Shown: positions 8,592-17,728, counted from the stretch's first letter. The stretch is 64,000 nucleotides of DNA from Fodinibacter sp963834965 (GCA_963834965.1 CAWIEI010000017.1:310001-374000), one strand, 5' to 3'. Translations and numbers: made by a program. The notes: generated from the sequence alone by a model not told the origin.

Positions 8592-9989
8592 ATGGATGCC
8601 GAGGTCGCCGATCCTGCTGCCACTCCCGGCGGTGCCGTCGCCGAGCTGGTGGGGATGCTGCCCGACGGGGTGGTGGTCACCGCGCCGGATGCCGTGGACA
8701 AGTATCGCTTCGACTGGACGCACGACGCCACCGCCGGCACCCCCCTGGCAGCGGTGCGGGTCGAGACCGCCGCCCACGTGCAGGCGACACTGCGCTGGGC
8801 CAGCCGGCACGGCATCCCCGTCGTGCCGCGGGGCGCCGGCTCGGGGCTCTCGGGCGGTGCACTCGCCGTCGACGGCGGCATCGTGCTGTCGACCGAGCGG
8901 ATGCGCGCGATCGAGGTCGACACCGCCAGCCGGGTGGCCGTGGTCGAGCCGGGCGCGCTCAATGTCGAGGTGAAGCGGGCGGCTGCCGAGCACGGGCTCT
9001 GGTACCCGCCCGACCCCAGCTCGTACGAGATCTGCTCGATCGGCGGCAACATCGCCACCAACGCGGGTGGCCTGTGCTGCGTCAAGTACGGCGTGACCAC
9101 CGACTACGTGCTGGGGCTCGACGTGGTGCTGGCCGACGGCACCCTGCTGACCCTGGGCGGCAAGCGGGTCAAGGACGTCGCGGGGTTGCCGCTGCTCAAG
9201 CTCTTCGTCGGCTCCGAGGGCACCCTCGGCATCGTCACCCGGGCGACCCTGCGCCTGGTGCCGGCGCAGGCCCCGAGGTCGACGGTCGTCGCCACCTTTC
9301 CGACCGTGGCCGCCGCGGCCGCCGCCGTCATCGAGCTGGGCCGCACGGTGCGCGCCTCGCTGGTCGAGCTGATGGACCACGCCTCGATCAACGCCGTCGA
9401 GGACTTCACGCCGATGGGCCTGGACCGCGATGCCGGGGCGCTGCTCCTCATCCAGTCCGACGCCCCCGGCCCGTCTCGCGCGGACGAGGTGGCCGTGGCG
9501 ATGGCGGCTTGCGAGGTGGCCGGGGCCAAGGAGGTCTTCGCCACCGACGACCCCGACGAGGGCGAGCTGTTCGTGCAGGCCAGGCGGCTGCACTTCACGG
9601 CCATCGAGACCCGCGGGTCGGTGCTGCCTGAGGACGTCGGGGTGCCGATCCCCAACCTGCCGGCGCTGCTCGCTGCCGTCGAGGCGATCGCGGAGCGGCA
9701 CGACCTCGAGATCCCGGTAGTGGCGCACGCCGGCGACGGCAACACGCACCCGGCGATCATCTATCCTCCCGGTGACCCGGACGCCGAGGCCCGCGCCCGG
9801 CGCGCCTTCGACGAGATCATGGCCACGGCCATCGAGCTCGGTGGCACGATCACCGGCGAGCACGGCGTCGGCCGGCTCAAGGTCGGCTCCCTCGCGGCAC
9901 AGCTCGGGCCCGACGTCATGGCCCTCACCCGCCGGGTCAAGTACGCCCTCGACCCGCGCGGCATCCTCAACCCGGGGGCGGCCTTCTGA
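8592..9989 (+). CDS. FAD-linked oxidase (GlcD/D-lactate dehydrogenase family)
   Basis: This 465-aa flavoprotein has an N-terminal FAD_binding_4 domain (about 35-215: VPRGAGSGLSGGAL, CSIGGNIATNAGGLCCVKYG) and a C-terminal FAD-oxidase_C domain with HAGDGNTHP and TGEHGVG, whose histidines bind substrate and metal. The family oxidises 2-hydroxy acids such as glycolate or D-lactate. I start it at MDAEVAD; an in-frame GTG three codons upstream is possible. No Fe-S partner subunit is adjacent, so electron acceptor and substrate remain open. Confidence 0.85.
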   Translation: MDAEVADPAATPGGAVAELVGMLPDGVVVTAPDAVDKYRFDWTHDATAGTPLAAVRVETAAHVQATLRWASRHGIPVVPRGAGSGLSGGALAVDGGIVLSTERMRAIEVDTASRVAVVEPGALNVEVKRAAAEHGLWYPPDPSSYEICSIGGNIATNAGGLCCVKYGVTTDYVLGLDVVLADGTLLTLGGKRVKDVAGLPLLKLFVGSEGTLGIVTRATLRLVPAQAPRSTVVATFPTVAAAAAAVIELGRTVRASLVELMDHASINAVEDFTPMGLDRDAGALLLIQSDAPGPSRADEVAVAMAACEVAGAKEVFATDDPDEGELFVQARRLHFTAIETRGSVLPEDVGVPIPNLPALLAAVEAIAERHDLEIPVVAHAGDGNTHPAIIYPPGDPDAEARARRAFDEIMATAIELGGTITGEHGVGRLKVGSLAAQLGPDVMALTRRVKYALDPRGILNPGAAF

Positions 9990-10078
9990 CCCACCCAGGC
10001 CATGGACACCGGCGGCCGACCGCGTCATCCTGACGGGTACGGCATCCGGCGGGGGTGCCGACGACGGGAGGAGCCGTC

Positions 10079-10222
10079 ATGTGGCCGTTCATCATCGGGT
10101 TCATCCTCATCGTGGGTGCCATCGTCGTCGTGACGAACCGCAGGGGGTCCACGGGCGCCAGCAGGGCTGACGACCTGCCCTCCAACTACCAGCGCGACAT
10201 GACCAAGGGCGACGGCTACTGA
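10079..10222 (+). CDS. Small single-TM membrane protein (47 aa)
   Basis: This short ORF begins MWPFIIGFILIVGAIVVVTN after a strong GGGAGGAG site. It has one N-terminal membrane helix and then a basic and polar tail ending SNYQRDMTKGDGY. No family is recognised. It follows the FAD oxidase by 89 bases and precedes a second tiny membrane protein. The good ribosome-binding site and sensible hydrophobicity profile support it as real. Confidence 0.6.
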   Translation: MWPFIIGFILIVGAIVVVTNRRGSTGASRADDLPSNYQRDMTKGDGY

Positions 10223-10250
10223 GCCGCGAACCTCCCTGTAGCGGAGCCTG

Positions 10251-10272
10251 AGGTCGGGCTCCCAACCGACCT
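10251..10272 (+). terminator. Short hairpin between the two small membrane-protein genes
   Basis: AGGTCGG (10251-10257) pairs perfectly with CCGACCT (10266-10272) around an 8-nt loop. It is weak and has no U-tract; it may terminate or attenuate transcription. Confidence 0.35.
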
Positions 10273-10320
10273 GACGTGGATGGGCTGGCCGAAACCGCGG
10301 CCCCCATCTAGGAGTGCTTC

Positions 10321-10467
10321 ATGTACATCGGACTCGGCATTGTCGCCATCCTGCTCTCGTTCGCCATGACCCGGCGCCGCCCGGTCGGCTACACCACCAC
10401 CCGCGAGAGCCAGGTCGACCCGGTCAGCGGCTCGCGCATCGACCGCAGGGACATCGACCCCCGCTGA
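10321..10467 (+). CDS. Small single-TM membrane protein (48 aa)
   Basis: MYIGLGIVAILLSFAMTRRR is a single helix followed by positive residues. The soluble tail carries paired acidic and basic residues and ends RRDIDPR. AGGAG lies seven bases before the ATG. A strong 16-bp terminator follows 46 bases later, as expected for the end of a real transcript. It is not homologous by eye to the preceding 47-aa protein. Function unknown. Confidence 0.6.
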   Translation: MYIGLGIVAILLSFAMTRRRPVGYTTTRESQVDPVSGSRIDRRDIDPR

Positions 10468-10512
10468 CCGCGACGGCACGGCACCGTCGGATGCCGTCGC
10501 CGCACCGAACGC

Positions 10513-10548
10513 CGAACGGCCCACCCCGCACTCGGGGTGGGCCGTTCG
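10513..10548. terminator. Strong bidirectional terminator
   Basis: CGAACGGCCCACCCCG (10513-10528) is perfectly inverted at 10533-10548 around the loop CACT. It lies between the plus-strand small gene and the convergent acyl-CoA dehydrogenase gene. Confidence 0.85.
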
Positions 10549-10571
10549 TGTGGCAGTGAGGCGTCGGGGGT

Positions 10572-12443
10572 TCAGAACGCCGACTCGGGCACCTGCATGA
10601 GGAGTGAGTCGGTCGCCTCGGCCATGGCGCGCTCGGCGGTGAGCTTGGGCAGCACCTGCCGGGCGTAGAACTGCGCGGCGGCCACCTTGCCCTCGTAGAA
10701 GTCCTTGTCCTTGCCGGCGGCACCGGCGGCCAGGGCGTCGAGCGCGACGGCGGCCTGGCGCAGCAGCAGCCAGCCGACCACGAGGTCGCCGGCACCCAGC
10801 AGCAGTCGCGAGGTGTTCTGGCCGACCGTGTAGAGGTTGGTGATCTCGCCACCGTTGCGCGGGTCGCTCTTCATCAGCTCGCCGACCATGAAGCCCAGGA
10901 TGCCCTGAACGTCCTCGAGGCCCTGCCCGAGCAGCTCGCGGTCGTGGTCGAGGCGGCCCTCGTGGGCGCCGAGGTCCTTGGCGAACTCCTGCATCTGGGT
11001 GGACAGGTAGGTGAGTGCCTGGCCCTTGTCCTTGACGATCTTGCGGAAGAAGAAGTCCAGGCCCTGGATGGCGGTGGTGCCCTCGTAGAGCGTGTCGATC
11101 TTGGCGTCGCGCACGTACTGCTCGACCGGGTAGTCCTGCAGGAAGCCCGAGCCACCGAAGGTCTGCAGCGACTCGGTGCCCAGCAGCACCCAGGCCCGCT
11201 CGGAGCCCAGGCCTTTGACGATCGGCAGCAGCAGGTCGTTGACCCGGCTGGCGATGTCGGCGGCCGAGCCGCGCTCGAACTCCATCGAGCCCGAGGACAG
11301 CAGCTGCTGGTCGACGATGTCCTGCTGGCTGGCCGTGAAGAGCACCAGCGCGCGCAGGCCTTCGGAGTACGCCTTCTGGGTCATCAGCGACCGGCGCACG
11401 TCGGGGTGGTGGGTGATGGTGACGCGCGGGGCGGTCTTGTCGGTCGACCGGGTGAGGTCAGCGCCCTGCACGCGCTGCTTGGCGTAGTCGAGCGCGTTGA
11501 GGTAGCCGGTGGAGAGGGTGGCGATCGCCTTGGTGCCCACCATCATCCGGGCGTTCTCGATGACGTGGAACATCTGCGCGATGCCGTCGTGCACATCACC
11601 CAGCAGGGTGCCCACGGCGGGCCGCTCACCGCCGAAGGTGAGCTCGCAGGTCGTGGAGACCTTCAGGCCCATCTTCTTCTCGACGTTGGTGACGTAGACG
11701 CCGTTGCGTTCGCCGAGCGCGCCGGTCTCGAGGTCGACGTCGTACTTGGTGAGGATGAACAGCGACAGGCCCTTGGTGCCCGGGCCGGCGCCCTCGGGGC
11801 GGGCGAGCACGAAGTGCACGACGTTGTCGACCATGTCGGACTCGGCGCTGGTGATGAAGCGCTTCACGCCCTCGACCGTCCAGGTGCCATCCGCGTTCTG
11901 GGCCGCCTTGGTGCGGCCGGCGCCGACGTCGGACCCGGCATCGGGCTCGGTGAGCACCATCGTGCAGTGCCAGTTGTTCTCGACGATCCAGTGCGCGAGC
12001 TTCTTCTGGTCGTCGTTGCCGAGGGCGTAGAGCAGCTTGGCGAAGCCGTAGGACGCGGCGAACATCGCCACGGCCGGGTTCGAGCCGAGCAGCATCTCGT
12101 TGACGGCCCAGCGCAGGCTGGGGGGAGCCACGGTGCCACCGAGCTCCTCGTTCAGGTCGATGGCCCAGAAGCCGCTGTCGCGGTAGGCGTTGAACGACTT
12201 CGTGAAGGAGGCCGGCATGGTGACCGCCTGCGTGGCCGGGTCGTAGACCGGCGGGTGCCGGTCGCTGTCCTGGAAGGACTCGGCCAGCTCGTTCTCGGCC
12301 AGGCGCGCTACCTCCTTGAGCATCTCGCGGGCGGTGTCGGAGTCGATGGCCTCGTACGGGCCCGAGCCCAGCACGTCGCCTCGGCCGAGCACCTCGAAGA
12401 GGTTGAACTCGATGTCGCGCAGGTTGCTCTTGTAGTGGCCCAT
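10572..12443 (-). CDS. Acyl-CoA dehydrogenase, long form (FadE5-like)
   Basis: This 623-aa flavoenzyme is longer than the usual 380 aa because it has an N-terminal extension (GHYKSNLRDIEFNLFEVL) and a C-terminal helical domain (about 480-620), as in mycobacterial FadE5. The central fold carries VLTEPDAGSDVGA (flavin site), the ACAD C-terminal helices, and DTLYEGTTAIQGLDF with the catalytic-base glutamate. It carries out the first step of beta-oxidation, giving trans-2-enoyl-CoA, probably on medium to long acyl chains. It is monocistronic; a palindrome (12493-12504) upstream may be the site of a fatty-acid regulator. Confidence 0.9.
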   Translation of the reverse strand: MGHYKSNLRDIEFNLFEVLGRGDVLGSGPYEAIDSDTAREMLKEVARLAENELAESFQDSDRHPPVYDPATQAVTMPASFTKSFNAYRDSGFWAIDLNEELGGTVAPPSLRWAVNEMLLGSNPAVAMFAASYGFAKLLYALGNDDQKKLAHWIVENNWHCTMVLTEPDAGSDVGAGRTKAAQNADGTWTVEGVKRFITSAESDMVDNVVHFVLARPEGAGPGTKGLSLFILTKYDVDLETGALGERNGVYVTNVEKKMGLKVSTTCELTFGGERPAVGTLLGDVHDGIAQMFHVIENARMMVGTKAIATLSTGYLNALDYAKQRVQGADLTRSTDKTAPRVTITHHPDVRRSLMTQKAYSEGLRALVLFTASQQDIVDQQLLSSGSMEFERGSAADIASRVNDLLLPIVKGLGSERAWVLLGTESLQTFGGSGFLQDYPVEQYVRDAKIDTLYEGTTAIQGLDFFFRKIVKDKGQALTYLSTQMQEFAKDLGAHEGRLDHDRELLGQGLEDVQGILGFMVGELMKSDPRNGGEITNLYTVGQNTSRLLLGAGDLVVGWLLLRQAAVALDALAAGAAGKDKDFYEGKVAAAQFYARQVLPKLTAERAMAEATDSLLMQVPESAF

Positions 12444-12492
12444 GGCCGTGGTCCTCCCGATGTGGTCAGTGAGCGCTTGCTTACCAGTGTGC

Positions 12493-12504
12493 TACCCACG
12501 GGTA
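12493..12504. promoter_or_regulatory. Possible operator upstream of the acyl-CoA dehydrogenase
   Basis: TACCCACGGGTA is a 5+2+5 inverted repeat about 50 bases upstream of the start codon. An additional GAGCGCTTGC stretch, common in TetR-type fatty-acid operators, lies between it and the gene. The rest of 12505-12698 shows no feature I can support. Confidence 0.35.
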
Positions 12505-12698
12505 ACAAATTCAAGGGTTAGGTGCAGACGACCTCGCGATGGGGCGGCGGTCCGTTCGCGTTGCGAGGCTTGTCCGCCAGCACCGCCCTGGTCAACGTCG
12601 CTGTGGTCGACGGCGGCCAGCCGAACCCGTGCGGCGCCTGGTGCGGGTGGGCCGGGCGCGCTCATCGTCGCGCGGCCGACCGGCGGCATACTCGGCTC

Positions 12699-13886
12699 GT
12701 GAGCATCGTCCCTGTTCCGCTGCGCCGGCCCGTGGTCGCGCGCGACAGCCACGAGCACGAGCGCGTCTCCACCCCGCTCGAGCTCCTCTTCGACCTCGTC
12801 TTCGTCGTCGCCATCGCGAGCAACGCCGCCGAGCTGCACCACGGCCTGTCCGAGGCGCACTACGGCACGATCGTGGGCTACACGCTGACCTGGTTCGCGA
12901 TCTGGTGGGCCTGGCTCAACTACACCTGGTACGCCTCGGCCTACGACAACGACGACGTGGTCTTCCGCCTGCTCACCTTCGTGATCATGATCGGTGCGCT
13001 GTTCCTCGCCGCCGGGGTGCCCGACATCTTCGCGGACGGCCAGTCGACGACGGTGGTGATCGGCTACGCCATCATGCGGTTCGCGATGGTGGGGCTGTGG
13101 CTGCGGGCCGCCGCCGGCCACCCCGAACGGCGCGAGACCGCGCTCTGGTATGCCTACGGCATCACTGTCGTGCAGGTGCTGTGGATCGCCCGGCTCTGGG
13201 TGCCCGAGTCGTGGCTGATCCCCTCCTTCTTCCTGCTCGTCGGCTTCGAGCTGCTGATTCCGGTGCTCGCCGAGCAGCGGCACGGGAACACCCCGTTCCA
13301 CCCGCACCACATCGCCGAGCGCTACGGGCTGCTGACGATCATCGTGCTCGGCGAGGTCATCCTGTCGGCGGTGCAGGCCATCCAGGGGGTCATGGCGGGC
13401 GAGGGCGCGGGCGTCACCTGGGCCCTGGCACCGCTCATCGCCGGCGGGCTGCTGATCGTGTTCTCGCTGTGGTGGATGTACTTCTCACGCGACCACGCCA
13501 GCATCCTCGAGAGCCCGCGCGGGGCCTGGGTGTTCGGCTACGGCCACCTGCCCGTGTTCGCCTCGATCGCCGCAGTCGGCGCGGCGCTGGCGGCCGCGGT
13601 CGACGTGGTCGAGGGCCAGGCGGAGGCCGGGCCCCGGCCGATCGCGCTCGCCCTTGCGGGGGCCGTGTCGATCGTGGCGCTGGCCGTCTCCGGGTTGCAC
13701 GCGATGAGCGACCGCGAGACCGTGGCGACGATGGTGCCGGCGGTGGTGGTCACGGTGCTCTGCTTCGCCGTGGCGATGCTGGTGCCGTCGATCGGACTTG
13801 CCGTGCTGCTCATCGGTCTGGTGCTCGCCACGTTGGTGGCAGTGCGCGTCGTCTCGGTGTCGCGCTCGATGGAAGGGGTCGGGTGA
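12699..13886 (+). CDS. LtrA-family low-temperature-requirement membrane protein
   Basis: This 395-aa protein has about ten to eleven helices. The family hallmark is HERVSTPLELLFDLVFVVAI at the start of helix 1, followed by FAIWWAWLNYTWYASAYDNDD and the ERYGLLTIIVLGEVIL segment. Listeria LtrA is needed for growth in the cold, but the molecular role is not settled. I take the GTG at 12699 because the first helix follows at the usual distance. No Shine-Dalgarno sequence is seen; CATACT lies seven bases upstream, compatible with a leaderless mRNA. The stop overlaps the next gene. Confidence 0.8.
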   Translation: MSIVPVPLRRPVVARDSHEHERVSTPLELLFDLVFVVAIASNAAELHHGLSEAHYGTIVGYTLTWFAIWWAWLNYTWYASAYDNDDVVFRLLTFVIMIGALFLAAGVPDIFADGQSTTVVIGYAIMRFAMVGLWLRAAAGHPERRETALWYAYGITVVQVLWIARLWVPESWLIPSFFLLVGFELLIPVLAEQRHGNTPFHPHHIAERYGLLTIIVLGEVILSAVQAIQGVMAGEGAGVTWALAPLIAGGLLIVFSLWWMYFSRDHASILESPRGAWVFGYGHLPVFASIAAVGAALAAAVDVVEGQAEAGPRPIALALAGAVSIVALAVSGLHAMSDRETVATMVPAVVVTVLCFAVAMLVPSIGLAVLLIGLVLATLVAVRVVSVSRSMEGVG

Positions 13887-14416
13887 CCGGCGAAGGTGGG
13901 GCGTCCGCACCGGTGCGGCTGGCGCGCGATGCCCGCGAGGCGGGTGAGCTGTGGAAGGCGCGTGACGTGCTCGCCGCGTACGTCGAGGGCAGCCAGGACC
14001 CCGAGGCGCTGGTCGAGCTCGGCGAGGTGCTCTTCGAGATGGGCGACCTGCCGCGGGCCGGGGCCATCTGGTTCGCGGCCGGCGCCAAGGGGGCGCACGT
14101 CGACACGGCGATCGCGGCCTGGCGCGAGCAGTCGCACGACGACTTCGCGGTGATGTGGGCCGGGCTGCCGGCTTCCGCCCGCTCCCAGCCGCGCCCGCGC
14201 CGCATCGAGGCGCTGCGCGAGCGGGCCCTGAACTCCGAGGCGGCCACGGTGGCGGAGGTGGCCGCCGCCGACGAGGCCGCCGGTGCCCGGCTCGATGACG
14301 ACGACGACGGCGGGTTCGACTTCGCGTGGCTGATCGCGTGGGTGCTGGCTGTCGCCTTCGTGGTGTTCGCCGCGATCGGCGCGATCACGATGCTCGGCTG
14401 GATCTTTCCCGGCTGA
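13883..14416 (+). CDS. DUF6584-like helical-repeat protein with C-terminal TM helix
   Basis: This 177-aa protein starts with a GTG that overlaps the LtrA stop. Residues about 12-70 (AREAGELWKARDVLAAYVEG, PEALVELGEVLFEMGDLPRA) form TPR-like helices as in the DUF6584 proteins of actinobacteria. An acidic DDDDDGG stretch leads into one C-terminal helix (WLIAWVLAVAFVVFAAIGAI). It is a tail-anchored protein with its helical domain presumably in the cytoplasm. The family assignment is from pattern memory; function unknown. Confidence 0.6.
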   Translation: MTGEGGASAPVRLARDAREAGELWKARDVLAAYVEGSQDPEALVELGEVLFEMGDLPRAGAIWFAAGAKGAHVDTAIAAWREQSHDDFAVMWAGLPASARSQPRPRRIEALRERALNSEAATVAEVAAADEAAGARLDDDDDGGFDFAWLIAWVLAVAFVVFAAIGAITMLGWIFPG

Positions 14417-14426
14417 GCGGTCGAGG

Positions 14427-14936
14427 TCAGCCGGTGGCGCGGGTGGTGAGCACCAGCGCCCAGGCCAGGATGCCGGTGGCCGCCACCGAGGTGACCGCCC
14501 GCAGCAGGTTCCAGCGCACCCAGCCGGCCTCGTCGAAGGCCGCGCGCAGCGCCGCGAGCTCGGCGTCCGCCAGGGTGTCGGGGTCGCCGGCGGCCTTGAG
14601 CCGGTCGTTGCGCGGCAGATGAACCCGCACGGTGACCACCATGGCGACCACGTGCAGCACGAGGGCCGTCGCGACCCAGGCGGCGGCCGGCTCGCCCCAT
14701 GTGCCGGCTAGAGCCACCGCGCTGAACACCGGCGCGCCGAGGAAACCGAGCGCCATGAACCACGGGTTCACGATGGCCCGGTCCACCGCCTGGAACGCCG
14801 CCACGAAGGTGCGGTCGTCGAGGGTGCGCAGGCCCGGCATCACCGTGTGGGCGTAGAGCAGGTAGACCCCGGCCAACAGCCCGCTCGTGACCGTGGCGGC
14901 CAGCACGGCGGCAAGGGTGAGGCCGGACCCCGTCAT
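14427..14936 (-). CDS. DUF1772 (anthrone oxygenase-like) membrane protein
   Basis: This 169-aa protein has four helices. The GVYLLYAHTVMPGLRTLDDRTFVAAFQAVDRAIVNP region is characteristic of DUF1772. Relatives include fungal anthrone oxygenases, but bacterial members are uncharacterised. The ATG at 14936 overlaps the stop of the LPG-flippase-like gene by four bases, so the two are translated as an operon. Confidence 0.75.
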   Translation of the reverse strand: MTGSGLTLAAVLAATVTSGLLAGVYLLYAHTVMPGLRTLDDRTFVAAFQAVDRAIVNPWFMALGFLGAPVFSAVALAGTWGEPAAAWVATALVLHVVAMVVTVRVHLPRNDRLKAAGDPDTLADAELAALRAAFDEAGWVRWNLLRAVTSVAATGILAWALVLTTRATG

Positions 14937-16069
14937 CCCTGGAGCGTAGGGGTGGCGGTGGCGCTGGGGCCGCGGGAGTTCACCGGGCGCCGCCACGCGG
15001 TGGACTTGCGCCAGTAGAGGTAGGTGACCAGGCCGATGGGGATGGGGACCAGGAAGGTCGCGATGCGGTAGAGCAGCACGGCGGCGAGCACGGCCGCCTG
15101 GTCGGACTCCGGCAGGCCCAGACCGAGCACCCCCACCAGCACCACCTCGGCCACCCCCAGGCCGCCCGGGGTGGGGATGAGCAGCGAGGCGAAGGTGACC
15201 AGCCCCCACGCCACGAGGATGACGGCCCACGAGATCGTTGCCCGGTCCAGGCCCTGCATCCGCACGCAGAGGCCGAGCACCAGCACCACGGTGAGCTGGG
15301 AGATGAGCATCGTCACGGTCAGCCGGCCCCAGCACAGCCGGAGCAGCCGCACCATCTCGGTGCGGAACAGCGGCAACCCCTCGGTCAGCCCGGGGTCGGG
15401 CATGCGGGTGACGCGGCGCCGTACCCGGCCCACCACCCGGTCGCACCAGGCGCCCAGCCGTCTCGCGAAACGCTCGCTGCGCAGGATCAGGGTGAGCAGC
15501 ACGACGGCCAGCACCACCAGCACGGTGAGCCCGAGGGCCACCCACACCACCCCCGCCGGGCCCCACCCCTCGATCACCACGGCCACGAGCCCGATCGCCA
15601 GCAAGGTGTACTTCATCAGCTGGGACCAGGTGCCGGTGACGAGCACCTCCGAGGTGGTGTCGCCGAGGGTGAAGCCCCACGAGCGCAGCATCGCGTAGTT
15701 CAGGCCCGTCGCGATCGCGCCGCCCTCGGGCACGGTGTTCGACAGTGCCGCGCCGGCAGTGTTGGTGACCGCGGCCTCGCGGACCTTGAGCCCGGGCAGG
15801 GCGACGACGATCGGCGGCCAGTTGGTGGCGAGGTTGACCAGGCCGAGCACGACCGAGGCCACCAGCATCGGTGCCGTGATGAGCTCGATGGCGGAGGTGA
15901 AGTCCTCGGTCTGCACGTTGGTCAGCAGGTAATAGACCGCGAGGACGATCACGCCGTAGCTGAGGAACCCGGAGAGGATCCGGCGCCCGACCGAGCGCGG
16001 CCGGTCCTCCGGCAGCGGGGGGTTCTCGAGCGGGTCGCTCGACCCGGTCGTCCCAACGCTCTCGGTCAC
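14933..16069 (-). CDS. Lysylphosphatidylglycerol synthase TM region/UPF0104 (YbhN-like) protein
   Basis: This 378-aa protein has about eight helices. It matches the flippase-like membrane half of MprF (LPG_synthase_TM): PNTAGAALSNTVPEGGAIATGLNYAMLRSWG early and LLIPTPGGLGVAEVVLVGVL late, which carry the conserved glycine-rich turns. The catalytic aminoacyltransferase half is absent, so it is a stand-alone flippase-like protein, possibly handling a lipid or glycolipid. It is coupled to the DUF1772 gene downstream. Confidence 0.8.
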   Translation of the reverse strand: MTESVGTTGSSDPLENPPLPEDRPRSVGRRILSGFLSYGVIVLAVYYLLTNVQTEDFTSAIELITAPMLVASVVLGLVNLATNWPPIVVALPGLKVREAAVTNTAGAALSNTVPEGGAIATGLNYAMLRSWGFTLGDTTSEVLVTGTWSQLMKYTLLAIGLVAVVIEGWGPAGVVWVALGLTVLVVLAVVLLTLILRSERFARRLGAWCDRVVGRVRRRVTRMPDPGLTEGLPLFRTEMVRLLRLCWGRLTVTMLISQLTVVLVLGLCVRMQGLDRATISWAVILVAWGLVTFASLLIPTPGGLGVAEVVLVGVLGLGLPESDQAAVLAAVLLYRIATFLVPIPIGLVTYLYWRKSTAWRRPVNSRGPSATATPTLQG

Positions 16070-16098
16070 GCCGCGAGCCTAGGCCCGGGGCGCCGAAG

Positions 16099-17398
16099 TC
16101 AGTAGCAACCGGTGACCGTGGCGGCCAGCATGTCGACGTTCTGCTGCAGCGTCGTGGAGGACGCCTTGCCGTTGACCATGAACGCGAAGACCTTGACCCG
16201 GCCGTCCGCACCGGTGGTCCAGCCGGCCAGCGTCACCACGTCGCTGAGCGTGCCGGTCTTGGCGAACACCCGCCCGACGGCGCACTTCGAGGAAGCCGTG
16301 GTGAAGCGGCTCGCGAGCGTGCCGGTGCGACCCGCGATGGGCAGCCCGTTCTTCAGCGGCCACAGGGTCGCCTGGGTGCCGGGGTGCACGGCACGGTCGA
16401 GGAGCTGCGTCTGCTGGGTGGTGGTGATCCGGTCGGCGCGGGACAGCCCCGACCCGTCGTAGAGGTTGCCGCTTCTCAGCCTCTGGGCCGCCAGCTCCTG
16501 GGCCTGGGCGGTTCGAGCGCCGGCCCAGGTGGTGCCGTGGCCCAGCTGCCCGCCGACCAGCTTGTGCAGCGCCTCGGCCACCTCGTTGTCGCTGTACAGC
16601 AGCATCGACTGGACGATCGACGCGAGCGTCGAGCCTGTTCTGCTCGCGAGGATGGTGGAGCCGGGGGCGGCGTTGGTACGGCCCGAGTAGACCGCTCCCG
16701 TCACCCCGTGGGCCTTGAGCCGGTCGCGGAAGTAGGCCCCGGCATCCGCGCTGCTGTCGGTGGTGTTGCGCTGGTCGCGCACCAGGCCGCGCACCGGCGC
16801 GATCGAGTCGGGAACGTAGCTCGCCTTCCACCCGTAGGCCAGCGTCGGGATCGGGAAGACGTCGTCGTCGACGTACACCTTGGCGGCGGTGATCCGCTTG
16901 GCCAGAAGGGCTGCGGCGGTTGTCGTCGCCATCGCCTCGAGGCTGCTGCTGCTCAGGCTCGGGTCACCGGCGCCGACCAGGATGACGTGCTCGGCGCGCG
17001 ACCCGGCGCGCACCTGGGTCGTCCAGCGCTTGTCGGGGCCGAACACGGTGAGGGCGTTGGTCGCCGTCACGAGCTTGTTGGTGGACGCCGGCAGCCGGTA
17101 GCTGTTGCTGTTCTTGCCCCATATGTACGCGTTGGACGCCGCGTCGATCACGGTGCCGCTGAACAAGGTGCCGAAGCGGGCGGTCGTCGCGCGGGAGGCG
17201 AGCGCCGACTTCATCCGCACGTCGGCCGGCGAGGCGGTGTGGGCCGTCAGCGAGGCGACGCTGGACATCGTGGCAGCGCTGGCGGGCCGGGTGCCAATCC
17301 CGGCGGATGCCGTCGAGGCTCCCCCCAGGAGCAGGGCACCGGCGGCGATGGCCCCGAGCGGTGGTTCGGGTGGTACGGGCAGTGGGTGGCAGTCGCAT
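16099..17398 (-). CDS. dacB: D-alanyl-D-alanine carboxypeptidase/endopeptidase (peptidase S13, PBP4 class), 5' frameshift
   Basis: The enzyme trims or cleaves peptidoglycan stem peptides outside the membrane. The serine-hydrolase motifs are intact: SxxK in PASTNKLVTA, SDN in LLYSDNEVAEAL and KTG in FAKTGTLSDVV. The frame carrying them opens only at an internal ATG (17268) and would give a protein with no signal peptide. Upstream in the same frame, without a start codon, is AIAAGALLLGGASTASA, a perfect signal core and cleavage site. In the next frame, an ATG at 17398 with GAGGGG before it encodes MRLPPTARTTRTTAR. Removing one base from the G4 run at 17352-17355 joins them. Either this is an indel error or the gene is a real recent null. 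Confidence 0.75.
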
Positions 17399-17535
17399 TT
17401 CGGGGGCCCCTCGTCGTCGTCTGGTGACGTGGCCGGAGCCTGCTCAGCCGCTTTCGACGGTAGGCCCGGGTGGCGGGGGGTGCCTCCCGACTGCGGATCG
17501 GGGTCTGGGCAACCTCTCAGGCTGAGGGCTCGGCG

Positions 17536-17558
17536 CTCGTGACGGGATCCGTCACGAG
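17536..17558 (-). terminator. Hairpin downstream of tRNA-Gly
   Basis: CTCGTGACGG and CCGTCACGAG are perfect inverted repeats around GAT. A shortened echo (ctggtgacgggatccgtc) follows at 17581. It lies 3' of the minus-strand tRNA and is its likely terminator. The rest of 17399-17657 holds no gene. Confidence 0.5.
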
Positions 17559-17657
17559 GGGGCGCGCTTCGCTCGCGGAGCTGGTGACGGGATCCGTCGT
17601 GCCGGGCTCGCTGCGCTCGCGTGGGACTCCTCCCGATTCCCGGCCTTCGTCATTCAG

Positions 17658-17728
17658 AGCCGGTGACGGGAATCGAACCCGCGTGTCCAGCTTGGGAAGC
17701 TGGCGCTCTACCATTGAGCTACACCGGC
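17658..17728 (-). tRNA. tRNA-Gly (anticodon CCC)
   Basis: Read on the minus strand it folds as a 71-nt cloverleaf: acceptor GCCGGTG/CACCGGC, D-arm GCTC-AATGGTA-GAGC, anticodon arm CCAGC-TTCCCAA-GCTGG, and T-arm with GGTTCGATTCC. The anticodon is CCC and decodes GGG. CCA is not encoded. Confidence 0.95.
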
